Source: Bacteroidota bacterium (lineage in GTDB: Bacteria; Bacteroidota; Bacteroidia; Chitinophagales; Saprospiraceae). From it: DNA of 64,000 nt. The notes below the pieces were generated by a model. The model was given only the letters and a program-made list of their open reading frames with translations. It was not told the origin of the DNA and did no database searches. The stretch is from positions 124,001 to 188,000 of the forward strand of contig JASBVF010000024.1 in NCBI GenBank assembly GCA_030147525.1, given 5' to 3'. Made by a program: the position numbers and the translations under genes. This document shows positions 38,601 to 44,322 of this stretch, in pieces. Every line of letters begins with the position of its first letter. The first letter of the stretch is position 1.

Positions 38601-39522
38601 TCAGTGAGTTAGCGTGGTTACGGGCAAATTCGAGCAGGCGCAGAAAGGCCAGGAAAAGGGTGTAGTGCGGCTCGTGGGCGTTGTTTTCGGTGAGTGATTT
38701 TTCGAGGCTTTTTTCCGCTTCGAAAACCGTGCGGGCATACGTTTTTACCAGCAAATCGAAAATGCCGGTGAAGAGGTTGTGCCCGGCGGCGTGGTTCAGT
38801 TTTTCAAAAACCGTCGTCATCAAAACCCCGCCGAAAATGCTGTCGTCAGCCGTCAGCGAGGTGCGGAAGCCCGCCCAGTCCGAAAACTTGGGATTGGTGA
38901 TCCAGTCCGCCGAAAAGTTATTTTGTGAAACAACCTGAAACTGTCCGATCGGTGCCCCGAGGATGTCCCATTCGTAGGTGCTGTCGGTATCCACCAGCCC
39001 GTCAGCCACAGCGGCCTCGTAGTACCGGATGAGCCGTGCGAAGGCCGGGGCGAGTTGCAGGCGGATGAGGTTCTGGAGGACGCCCTTCAGGGCAATTTCT
39101 TTGGGTAAAATTTCCTTCAACTGCTCCAACTGCCAGGCCAGCGAACCGGCGCAGTTGAACAGGTGCCCGAAGTGGAGTTTTAGCCCGGCGTCGTTGGCCT
39201 GGTTGTCGCTGTCGAGCAGGAATTTGAAATATTGCTGAATTTTGCTTTTGTAAAAATCCACCTCCTGCACCGCCGCCACGGCCAGCAGCACGGACGGGTC
39301 GCTCTCGAAAAATGCCCGCCAGTCGCCGTCCGCCACGTTGTTTTCACCAAAAAAATGGACGTACTCGGCGTATCGCTTCGCAAACACCATCCAGTCGGCA
39401 GGCCGGTGTTCGTCCACCTGCACAAAGGCCGGTTTCAGCGGCTCCTGCGGTCGCTGTGCCTGGCTGACACCTTCCCGGTTCACCCGTTGCGGATTCAATT
39501 TTTCTGAGCAATCGGTTGGCAT
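35620..39522 (-). CDS. large eCIS baseplate J-like protein (Afp11-type)
   Basis: This 1300-residue protein has a C-terminal quarter with baseplate J features: HKNRAISAWDYERLVLEAFP, GHVTFVAIPNLRN, then VSFRVKFFPGTDEAFHQKLL and SFGGKIYKSSLIDFV. The N-terminal region (DWMVFAKRYAEYVHFFGENN, then WRAFFESDPSVLLAVAAV) is conserved in Bacteroidota eCIS loci. It is expected to form the main baseplate wedge with the 1129-residue paralogue. It follows the gp25 gene, separated by a spacer of heptamer repeats and a G-free repeat tract. The large middle region has no motif I can name. Confidence 0.85.
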   Translation of the reverse strand: MPTDCSEKLNPQRVNREGVSQAQRPQEPLKPAFVQVDEHRPADWMVFAKRYAEYVHFFGENNVADGDWRAFFESDPSVLLAVAAVQEVDFYKSKIQQYFKFLLDSDNQANDAGLKLHFGHLFNCAGSLAWQLEQLKEILPKEIALKGVLQNLIRLQLAPAFARLIRYYEAAVADGLVDTDSTYEWDILGAPIGQFQVVSQNNFSADWITNPKFSDWAGFRTSLTADDSIFGGVLMTTVFEKLNHAAGHNLFTGIFDLLVKTYARTVFEAEKSLEKSLTENNAHEPHYTLFLAFLRLLEFARNHANSLTGRHLDFYYKEVLQLKEKPAEPNHAHIIHELAKHVESHLLKKATPYKAGKDSTAKDVTYTLDEDFVPNVAKVTSLKSVYHTLPGAGPRLYAYPIANSADGNGAELTSPDQQWPPYRGLTETVNLAQVGFAIASHYLLLGEGHRKIRLDLRFQEAPAEIVTQADFIKAFDFYFTGEKGWVKAVIDGSLDKLGVRLTTAVTVPLLLDGSQPPIVALKADVHGAGLPEGLPVVRAVLNQEKAGGAARFANLQTLRLDPAASEVAVAVGYDSFSSGQPSANGGLKNLHIFTQSGEVKPDKPFQPFGAVPEKGNFFIVGSDEVFQKKGAKFQFQVKWKGMLDWIGNMDFDWVNAFYPNVKFECLGNGNWNVPDFGAFTPSPNFPSPLNDDTGEVQVFFGTLEKTYFPAAKASLKPACVAGTHFDKKTYATDSRNGFLKISLLGDFGHRLYQLTLTRYLMRVANNPDYTDTSKTALANEFYNFDSNGRATPKPNMYDDDFVKIFSKAMPIEPYTPEIESLTLSYTAAVSLSDASTKVYWQTPFGYETPDTQRTSLLLTIQKPQLGTGLSTFSLFSNIDLGQLLTRTVYNLLPQYRDEGEFYIGLTGLKPPQNLSLLFQLAEGSANPTVKKPEKHVQWSYLSGNDWVDFKESEVSDATGQLTRSGIIRLSVPREATAGDTLILPKGSHWIRATVANKSDAVCNIIAVQAQAARVTFDNKNNADDFLAAQLPAGTIAKLRQPDAAVKKVEQPYPAFGGRAREATEKFYTRVSERLRHKNRAISAWDYERLVLEAFPHIYKVKCLNHTHFEPNDNGGSHIYNELAPGHVTFVAIPNLRNHNAIDPLRPYTSLGDLDLIQKFLAKLVSCFVKLHVHNPVFETVRVSFRVKFFPGTDEAFHQKLLQQELVRFLSPWAFEAGQDVSFGGKIYKSSLIDFVEEQPYVDYVTDFQLFHPKNGQDGTDLEEVAASTAISILVSAAANEHTVTPIPASETAAQGVECKC

Positions 39523-39580
39523 GGCTGTTTGATTTGTTTGATGGGTTTGAGGGGTTTGAATTGTTTGATTTGTTTGGGGT
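39523..39580 (-). repeat. G-free 9-nt tandem repeat before the 1300-residue baseplate gene
   Basis: On the minus strand the bases before the ATG consist of six units of CAAACnnnn with period 9 and almost no G. A 24-bp core (TCAAACAATTCAAACCCCTC plus AAAC) is also found before the uroporphyrinogen methyltransferase start at 58.7 kb. Confidence 0.8.
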
Positions 39581-39600
39581 CTCTGCGGCCTACTGCCTAC

Positions 39601-39623
39601 TGCCTACTCGCCTACCGGCCTAC
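39601..39623 (-). repeat. 23-bp repeat copy across the gp25 stop codon
   Basis: Identical to 32124-32146. On the minus strand the GTAGGC-type heptamers include the TAG stop of the gp25 gene and continue into the spacer. Confidence 0.8.
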
Positions 39624-40067
39624 TTCCGAGAAAGTCGTTACCACGTTCACGTCAGTGCCTTCGGTTTTATAAAATGGGTACACGATATTGTAGCGGGTGT
39701 TCGTGCTGCGGATGCGGTATTCCACTTCGATGAGCACGATGCCTTCCATTTCACGTTCGGAGTTGAGCGTCACTTTCAGTACGTCGATGCGGGGTTCGTG
39801 GTAGAGCAGGGCGGTCTCGATTTTATCGGCAATGATCGTCTTCGTCGTTGTGTCCAGCGATTCGAACAGAAGCTCTTCCAGGTTGCAGCCGTAGTCGGGC
39901 AGCATGATGCGCTCGCCGAGGGTGGTCGAAAGCAGGATCTCGAGGCTGCTGCACACGTCGACCTCCTTTTCCAGCATCTGCACGCCGGGGATTTCCCGTT
40001 TGAACGTGGGCGGAAAACTCCAGCCACGGCCGAGGAAATTAGTGAGTTGTTGCTGTTCGTCGTTCAT
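39612..40067 (-). CDS. eCIS gp25-like baseplate protein (Afp9-type)
   Basis: This 151-residue protein resembles T4 gp25, which nucleates sheath assembly at the baseplate. Characteristic elements are FLGRGWSFPP near the start, then SSLEILLSTTLGERIMLPDY followed by GCNLEELLFE (the EPR-like core region of gp25 proteins), ALLYHEPRIDV and a C-terminal strand VEYRIRSTNTRYNIVYPFY. Position between the PAAR and baseplate J genes matches Afp9. The start ATG is preceded by a G-free repeat. Complete and of normal length. Confidence 0.92.
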   Translation of the reverse strand: MNDEQQQLTNFLGRGWSFPPTFKREIPGVQMLEKEVDVCSSLEILLSTTLGERIMLPDYGCNLEELLFESLDTTTKTIIADKIETALLYHEPRIDVLKVTLNSEREMEGIVLIEVEYRIRSTNTRYNIVYPFYKTEGTDVNVVTTFSEVGR

Positions 40068-40110
40068 TTTTAATGAGTGAATGAGTGATTGAATGAATGA
40101 TTGAATTTTT
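40068..40110 (-). repeat. G-free ATTCA/ATCA repeat before the gp25 start codon
   Basis: In the sense direction about 43 nt upstream of the ATG contain no G and consist of ATTCAATC- and ACTCATTC-type units ending CATTAAAA. No Shine-Dalgarno motif is present. Confidence 0.75.
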
Positions 40111-40187
40111 GAAAAATCGCTTAAGTGTTTGTTAATCAGTGCTGTAAGTTCTCACGTCTCGCCCCTCACGTCTCACTTCTAAATGCC

Positions 40188-40478
40188 TCACCCTCCGATC
40201 ATCACCGTCGGCGCACCTGCTACGATTACACCGCCGTGTGCCGTCTGGTCGCCCATGCGGGCCGCCGGTTTTCCGCTGATCATCACGGTGGCCGAGCCTT
40301 TCGCTATGGTGTCGGGTGGGCCGACGCACACGGCCATGTCGCCCACCACAGCTGCCGGAATTCCGGCAATCAGGACGGTAGGGACGCCGGGGCCGGCAAT
40401 CGGGCCGCCCACGTGGGGCACTGTGCCGGTAACCATCGGGCAGGTGTGCATGTCGGTAAGTCTGGCTGCTGGAGGCAT
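40188..40478 (-). CDS. PAAR-domain spike tip protein (Afp10-type)
   Basis: This 96-residue protein consists almost entirely of a PAAR fold: MPPAARLTDMHTCPMV at the start, GGPIAGPGVPTVLIAGIPAAVVGD in the middle and GSATVMISGKPAARMGDQTAHGG later. The His and Cys residues that bind a metal ion at the tip (His12, Cys14 and His82 in the last repeat) are present. It caps the VgrG-like spike trimer to sharpen the puncturing tip. The gene follows the spike gene by 6 bp. Confidence 0.95.
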   Translation of the reverse strand: MPPAARLTDMHTCPMVTGTVPHVGGPIAGPGVPTVLIAGIPAAVVGDMAVCVGPPDTIAKGSATVMISGKPAARMGDQTAHGGVIVAGAPTVMIGG

Positions 40479-40484
40479 TTTTAA

Positions 40485-42230
40485 TCAGTTTATTTGAACT
40501 ATTGCGCCTTTCAACGTTGCCTGGCCGCTGGCTTCGAGGCTCAGGGAGGCGCTTCCCTTCACCGTGGCGGCGGCGCTGGCTTCTGCGGTGAAATTCACAC
40601 CTTCTATTTTCAGGTCAACGGCGGCTTTAAGAATGAGGTCCTTGGCACTTTCCAGGGTGATGCCGTCGCTGTTCATCACGATTTTGTTGCCGTTCTGGTC
40701 TTCGAGCGTGATCGAACTTTCATCTTCCGACAGCACCAGTTTGTTACCGGCCGGGGTTTCGAGGGTGAAAATTTTCTTTTCGTCGTCAAACACCATTTTC
40801 ATCTCGCTGCGGGAGACGTAGCCCTTCAGGTGGTTGTCGTCGGTGGCGGTTTCGGGGGCAGGTTTGGCGCTGCTGTGAACGCCGCCGAGTACCACCGGAT
40901 GCCGGGGGTCGCCGTTCAGGAATCCCACGATCACCTCGTCGCCGATCTCCGGGCGGAAAAAAGTCCCCCGGTTTTCACCGGCATCGAGCGTGGCGATTCT
41001 CGCCCAAACACCTTCCTCGCTGGGACTGATCACCGGCAAACGCACCTTGATGCGGTCTTCGCCGTCGGGGTCGCCTTCCAATGCGGTCACGACGCCGATT
41101 TGCAGTCCGCCAACTGGTGGGAGCAGGCCCGCCGCTGCCGGTTGTTCGATGTCAAATTCGTTCACGTGCCAATCGGGTTTCACCCCAAACTGGATGTCGG
41201 TTTCCCAATTGCCTTCGGCAATCTGATGGCGAATGCCCGACACGAAAACTTTGCCCTCGAAGCGCTCGCCGACGCCCAGAATTTCAAGCATGTTGCCCGG
41301 TTTTACCCCTGCAAAACCCTGGCAGGTCACCCGCCCGCAGGTCTTGGCCAGGCGCTGGCGGAGCAGTTTGGCGTCGGCCCAACTTTGCAGTTCCGGCTCA
41401 AGCAATCTACCGCTGTGGCCCAGGTTGAAACTCTCCACATTCACCGCATCGGCGAGGTCGTCAGCGGAAACGTTGCCGTTGTCAACAGCGGGCGGCTCGT
41501 TTGCTTCGGTCTCCACGAGTTCCTGCGAGGAGTGGTCCCAGGCGGTGGTTTTCACTTTTTTAAACTGGTGGCGGGCGTCCATTTCCACGTCGAATTCGAG
41601 CATGGTGGCGCCGTAGGCCAACGAGAGCACTGCGTCCGTACTCAGGTCGGGTTTTTTCACCGAAACTTTGCCATCGTCCACGATGCAAAGCTGGCCGTTC
41701 GCCTCCGCACGGGTGATGATGAAATCCCAGTCCGAAGCGTCGAATTGTACCAGTTCCTTGTGGGTGACGGTGGTCGCTTCCACGTCAGTTTCCAGGCTGT
41801 AAGTGCCTGCCAGTTCCTCGATCACGTCGCTGTCTTTCACTTCGGTGAAATATTTGTGCTTGCGGTCGAGCGTCATTTTCACGGCCTCGTCCTGGCATTC
41901 GACGGTGAGGAAAGCGCCGTTTCTCCTGATTTTCAAATTGTGTCCCACGACCATTCCTTTGAAGATCGTGTCTTCCTCCGATCGGTAGCCCGCTTTGATC
42001 TCGATTTTTTTTCCGGGTAAAAAATCCGGGGCATTGCTGATCGTGAACGTCTGCTGCGAAGCCTCTCCGTCCAGCAGGATGAGCGTAGCCCTGGGCACCC
42101 GGTTGAGTTCTTTGGTCACCGCCACCGACACCACGTGGCACGTCCCCGGAATTTGCTGACCTTCCGAGAGGATGGTCACGGTGACGACGTCCGGCGTTGC
42201 GGGAGTAGGTACGGTGGTTTGACCTGGCAT
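40485..42230 (-). CDS. VgrG-like spike protein (Afp8-type)
   Basis: This 581-residue trimeric hub and spike protein combines a gp27-like hub (VTVTILSEGQQIPGTCHVVS, LPGKKIEIKAGY, then DSDVIEELAGTYSLE) with a gp5-like OB domain (about 375-460: IGVVTALEGDPDGEDRIKVRL, then GTFFRPEIGDEVIVGFLNGDP with RHPVVLGG). A beta-helical spike rich in LE/KIEGV repeats ends the protein (MNSDGITLESAKDLILKAA). It joins the tube to the PAAR tip. The spacer before its ATG forms a large hairpin made of 8-nt repeats. Confidence 0.95.
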   Translation of the reverse strand: MPGQTTVPTPATPDVVTVTILSEGQQIPGTCHVVSVAVTKELNRVPRATLILLDGEASQQTFTISNAPDFLPGKKIEIKAGYRSEEDTIFKGMVVGHNLKIRRNGAFLTVECQDEAVKMTLDRKHKYFTEVKDSDVIEELAGTYSLETDVEATTVTHKELVQFDASDWDFIITRAEANGQLCIVDDGKVSVKKPDLSTDAVLSLAYGATMLEFDVEMDARHQFKKVKTTAWDHSSQELVETEANEPPAVDNGNVSADDLADAVNVESFNLGHSGRLLEPELQSWADAKLLRQRLAKTCGRVTCQGFAGVKPGNMLEILGVGERFEGKVFVSGIRHQIAEGNWETDIQFGVKPDWHVNEFDIEQPAAAGLLPPVGGLQIGVVTALEGDPDGEDRIKVRLPVISPSEEGVWARIATLDAGENRGTFFRPEIGDEVIVGFLNGDPRHPVVLGGVHSSAKPAPETATDDNHLKGYVSRSEMKMVFDDEKKIFTLETPAGNKLVLSEDESSITLEDQNGNKIVMNSDGITLESAKDLILKAAVDLKIEGVNFTAEASAAATVKGSASLSLEASGQATLKGAIVQIN

Positions 42231-42312
42231 TTTCGTTAGTAAATTGGTGAATTGGTAAATTGGTGAATTAGGTGGAGCGGAACCCAGTTTACTAATTCAC
42301 CAATTCACCAAT
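42231..42312 (-). repeat. intergenic hairpin of CAATTCAC/GTGAATTG repeats before the spike gene
   Basis: Sense-strand G-rich GTGAATTG repeats follow the LysM gene stop, and CAATTCAC/CAATTTAC repeats (period 8) precede the spike ATG. The two tracts are reverse complements and can fold over a loop of about 20 nt, which would bury the initiation region. Confidence 0.8.
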
Positions 42313-43008
42313 TCACGTCTTCTTCACCGGCGGAAAAAAAATCTCCGTTCCCGGCGTCAGTTGTCTGAAATTTTTCAATCCGTTCGCTGCTGCGACTTGC
42401 AGGTAAAATCTGGGGCTGCCGTAGATCCGCTGACACATCAGCGGTAGCGTGTCGCCGGCTTTCACCATGCGCACATGGGTCAGGTCGGGCGAACTGCGGC
42501 GTTCCTGGGCCGCCCGTTTTTCCTCTTCGATGCTTTGTTTGAAACTCGCCTTCGCAACGGCCCGCAGCGGCTGACCGTCCGGTGAAAAAAGTTTGTAATT
42601 GATGCTGAGCGAGATCAAACGGCCTTTGAACAGGGTCGAATTTCCCCAGGCCAGTTTGATGTGCGGCGGTTCGTGCGTATCGCCCTTGAATTCGAGCAGC
42701 ACTTTTTTAAAATCGGCGATGTCCTGGGCCACATTCTCCCGGCGCTTCCCGTCGATGATGCCCGTGCAGTCGAAGAGGAATTCGAAGGACATTTCACCCG
42801 GATTGGAGTATTCGTACTTCAATTGTCTGCCGCTGGTGCCCTGCCCTTGACCCTCCTGCGAAAACTTGAGTTTGTAGTCCATCGTGAAGGACTCCGGGTT
42901 GATCAATACCTCGATCGGCGACCCTTCGAACGGCTGGCCTCCCTGCTCCATTGTTTTGGAGTCCGGGTAGGCGTAGATTTTCATTTTTTCGAGTTTTCCG
43001 GAAGGCAT
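42313..43008 (-). CDS. LysM-containing tube-baseplate connector (Afp7-type)
   Basis: This 231-residue protein has an N-terminal domain (MKIYAYPDSKTMEQGGQPF, then PIEVLINPESFTMDYKLKF and FEFLFDCTG) characteristic of eCIS and phage tube-initiator or gp53-like proteins. A C-terminal LysM module follows (VKAGDTLPLMCQRIYGSPRF, then VAAANGLKNFRQLTPGTEIFFP). In Afp-type particles this protein fits between the spike hub and the tube. The first ten residues (MPSGKLEKMK) allow a slightly later start at the second Met. It is followed after 82 bp by the spike gene. Confidence 0.93.
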   Translation of the reverse strand: MPSGKLEKMKIYAYPDSKTMEQGGQPFEGSPIEVLINPESFTMDYKLKFSQEGQGQGTSGRQLKYEYSNPGEMSFEFLFDCTGIIDGKRRENVAQDIADFKKVLLEFKGDTHEPPHIKLAWGNSTLFKGRLISLSINYKLFSPDGQPLRAVAKASFKQSIEEEKRAAQERRSSPDLTHVRMVKAGDTLPLMCQRIYGSPRFYLQVAAANGLKNFRQLTPGTEIFFPPVKKT

Positions 43009-43009
43009 T

Positions 43010-43047
43010 TTTTAATGATAAATGATGAACGATGAATGATGAATTTT
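43010..43047 (-). repeat. 38-bp element before the LysM gene, identical to one before sulfite reductase
   Basis: On the sense strand this is a 7-nt-period tract of ATTCATC-type units with one G, ending two bases before the ATG. The same 38 bases occur at 56451-56488 before the sulfite reductase start, in the same orientation relative to the gene. Confidence 0.85.
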
Positions 43048-43055
43048 CTTCCCGA

Positions 43056-43235
43056 TCATCGCTCTTTCTGTTTTTTTAAAATATTCAAAACCTGCTCGAC
43101 GCACTCGGCGATGATGGCTTGCTTTTTTTGTTCGTTGCCATTTTCACCTGCTCCTCCTGAGGGAGCGGCAGGCCGGGTATCTCCCTGCTGGTTCACGTTC
43201 AGTTTTATGTGCAATTCCCTGATCTCGATGGGCAT
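43056..43235 (-). CDS. DUF5908 small eCIS protein (Afp6/Pvc6 position)
   Basis: This 59-residue protein, read directly from the minus strand, begins MPIEIRELHIKLNVNQQ and ends in a basic helix (QVLNILKKQKER). A flexible Gly/Pro/Asn linker lies in between (PAAPSGGAGENGN). The start phrase MPIEIREL is typical of the DUF5908 family in Bacteroidota injection loci. It lies between a tube gene and the LysM gene, the position of the small Afp6/Pvc6 proteins. Function unknown; a tube or baseplate accessory role is inferred. It is short enough to be missed by automatic calling. Confidence 0.88.
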   Translation of the reverse strand: MPIEIRELHIKLNVNQQGDTRPAAPSGGAGENGNEQKKQAIIAECVEQVLNILKKQKER

Positions 43236-43240
43236 TTTTG

Positions 43241-43314
43241 AAGGATTGATGGATTGAAGGATTGGAGGATGGGAGGGCCTTCAATCCTCCAATCCTCCAA
43301 TCCTTCAATCCTTA
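43241..43314 (-). repeat. intergenic hairpin of CAATCCTT/AAGGATTG repeats before the DUF5908 gene
   Basis: Sense: AAGGATTG-type units follow the tube-gene stop and CAATCCTT/CAATCCAT units (period 8, no G) precede the DUF5908 ATG. The arms pair imperfectly along about 35 nt each with a very short loop. A close relative lies at 43751-43824. Confidence 0.85.
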
Positions 43315-43745
43315 ATTTCAAAGTATCGGTAGCTCAGTTCCAAGGTTTCCACCACCACATTGTTATCGGTGGAGTTAAAATCGCTGACAGACCATTTCTT
43401 TGGCCAGGCATGCACCACGCTCCAGACTTTGAGCGGGTCGCCTTTTTCATTCAAAAGTGAAACCGTCACATTGGCAGGCTCGAACTCCCGGTCCCGGAAG
43501 GCTTTCAGGCACCATTTGATAACGTCCGAATCGGTCAGCAGGCCCCGTTTCAGCACGAGGTCGCTGTACTTCGTGCGGCCGGGGAGCTTGTGCTCGAAGC
43601 GGTTTTCGCCGCCTTCTTTGTACGACTCGACATCGTACTCCACGGTCAGCCCGGAGACGGACTGGAAGCGGACGTCATTTTTGTTTTTACTGATGTCGAA
43701 CTCGACCCGGAAGTAAAATCCGGGCGGTGGATAGTAGTCTGCCAT
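43305..43745 (-). CDS. eCIS inner tube protein 2 (Afp5-type)
   Basis: This 146-residue protein belongs to the phage tail tube family (T4 gp19-like). Features are GFYFRVEFDISKNKNDVRF, FQSVSGLTVEYDVESYKEGG, then HKLPGRTKYSDLVLKRGLL and VTVSLLNEKGDP, ending in the paired strands VVVETLELSYRYFEI. It stacks as hexameric rings in the inner tube; in Afp-like systems the second tube protein forms the ring nearest the hub. It follows the other tube gene across an 8-nt-repeat hairpin. Confidence 0.93.
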   Translation of the reverse strand: MADYYPPPGFYFRVEFDISKNKNDVRFQSVSGLTVEYDVESYKEGGENRFEHKLPGRTKYSDLVLKRGLLTDSDVIKWCLKAFRDREFEPANVTVSLLNEKGDPLKVWSVVHAWPKKWSVSDFNSTDNNVVVETLELSYRYFEIKD

Positions 43746-43750
43746 GCTGA

Positions 43751-43824
43751 GAGGATTGATGGATTGTAGGATTGAAGGATTGGAGGGGCTTCAATCCTCC
43801 ATTTCTTCAAACCTTCGATCCTTT
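43751..43824 (-). repeat. intergenic hairpin of CAATCC repeats before the second tube gene
   Basis: Same repeat family and layout as 43241-43314: a G-rich GGATTGAAG arm downstream of the first tube gene and a G-poor CAATCCTT/CAATCCAT arm upstream of the next ATG. Confidence 0.85.
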
Positions 43825-44256
43825 TCATTTCACAAGACTCAGCCCTTCGTGGGCGATTTCAACTGTTTCGATGGCGACTTCGTTGCCGTCGGATTTCAGG
43901 TCGCTGGCCTGCACTTTTACGGGGAAGCAGCGAATGGCTTTCCAGGAGGCCACCGGTTCGTGCTTTTCGTTGAGCAGGCGAATGACGACGTCCCGGCGTT
44001 TGGTGGCCCGGTCGTCCTGAATGTCACTGAGCCAGTCGTAGTAATCGCTGTCGCCCTGGAAGGTGCCACGTTTCAGGGTGATGTTGCTGTATTTGCGCAT
44101 GCCGGGCATTTTGATTTTGGAAAACTCCCGGCTGTCGCTGTGCCGGTACTCGATGACTTCCACTTGCATATCGAGGCCCGAAGCTTCCGTGAAACTGAGC
44201 TTAGCGCCGCCCCAGTCAACCTGGAAGTGAAATTTGGGAAGAGGATACTCTGCCAT
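43825..44256 (-). CDS. eCIS inner tube protein 1 (Afp1-type)
   Basis: This 143-residue gp19-like tube subunit has PKFHFQVDWGGAKLSFTEAS near the start, VEVIEYRHSDSREFSKIKMP and MRKYSNITLKRGTFQGDSDY in the core, and FPVKVQASDLKSDGNEVAIE near the end. It forms the main body of the ejected tube. The two tube paralogues share the order G-tract, YSN/DI-LKRG and C-terminal EVAIE strands, so an internal duplication is likely. It follows the sheath gene by 66 bp. Confidence 0.94.
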   Translation of the reverse strand: MAEYPLPKFHFQVDWGGAKLSFTEASGLDMQVEVIEYRHSDSREFSKIKMPGMRKYSNITLKRGTFQGDSDYYDWLSDIQDDRATKRRDVVIRLLNEKHEPVASWKAIRCFPVKVQASDLKSDGNEVAIETVEIAHEGLSLVK

Positions 44257-44322
44257 GATTTTTTTGATTTAAGATTCTTGATTGAGGATTTTTGATTTTT
44301 GATTGGATCGTCCAATCATCCA

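Noticed and set aside
40494-42020. 508-codon plus-strand open frame opposite the spike gene
   Set aside because: Antisense to a clear VgrG-like gene with intact domains; shadow frame.
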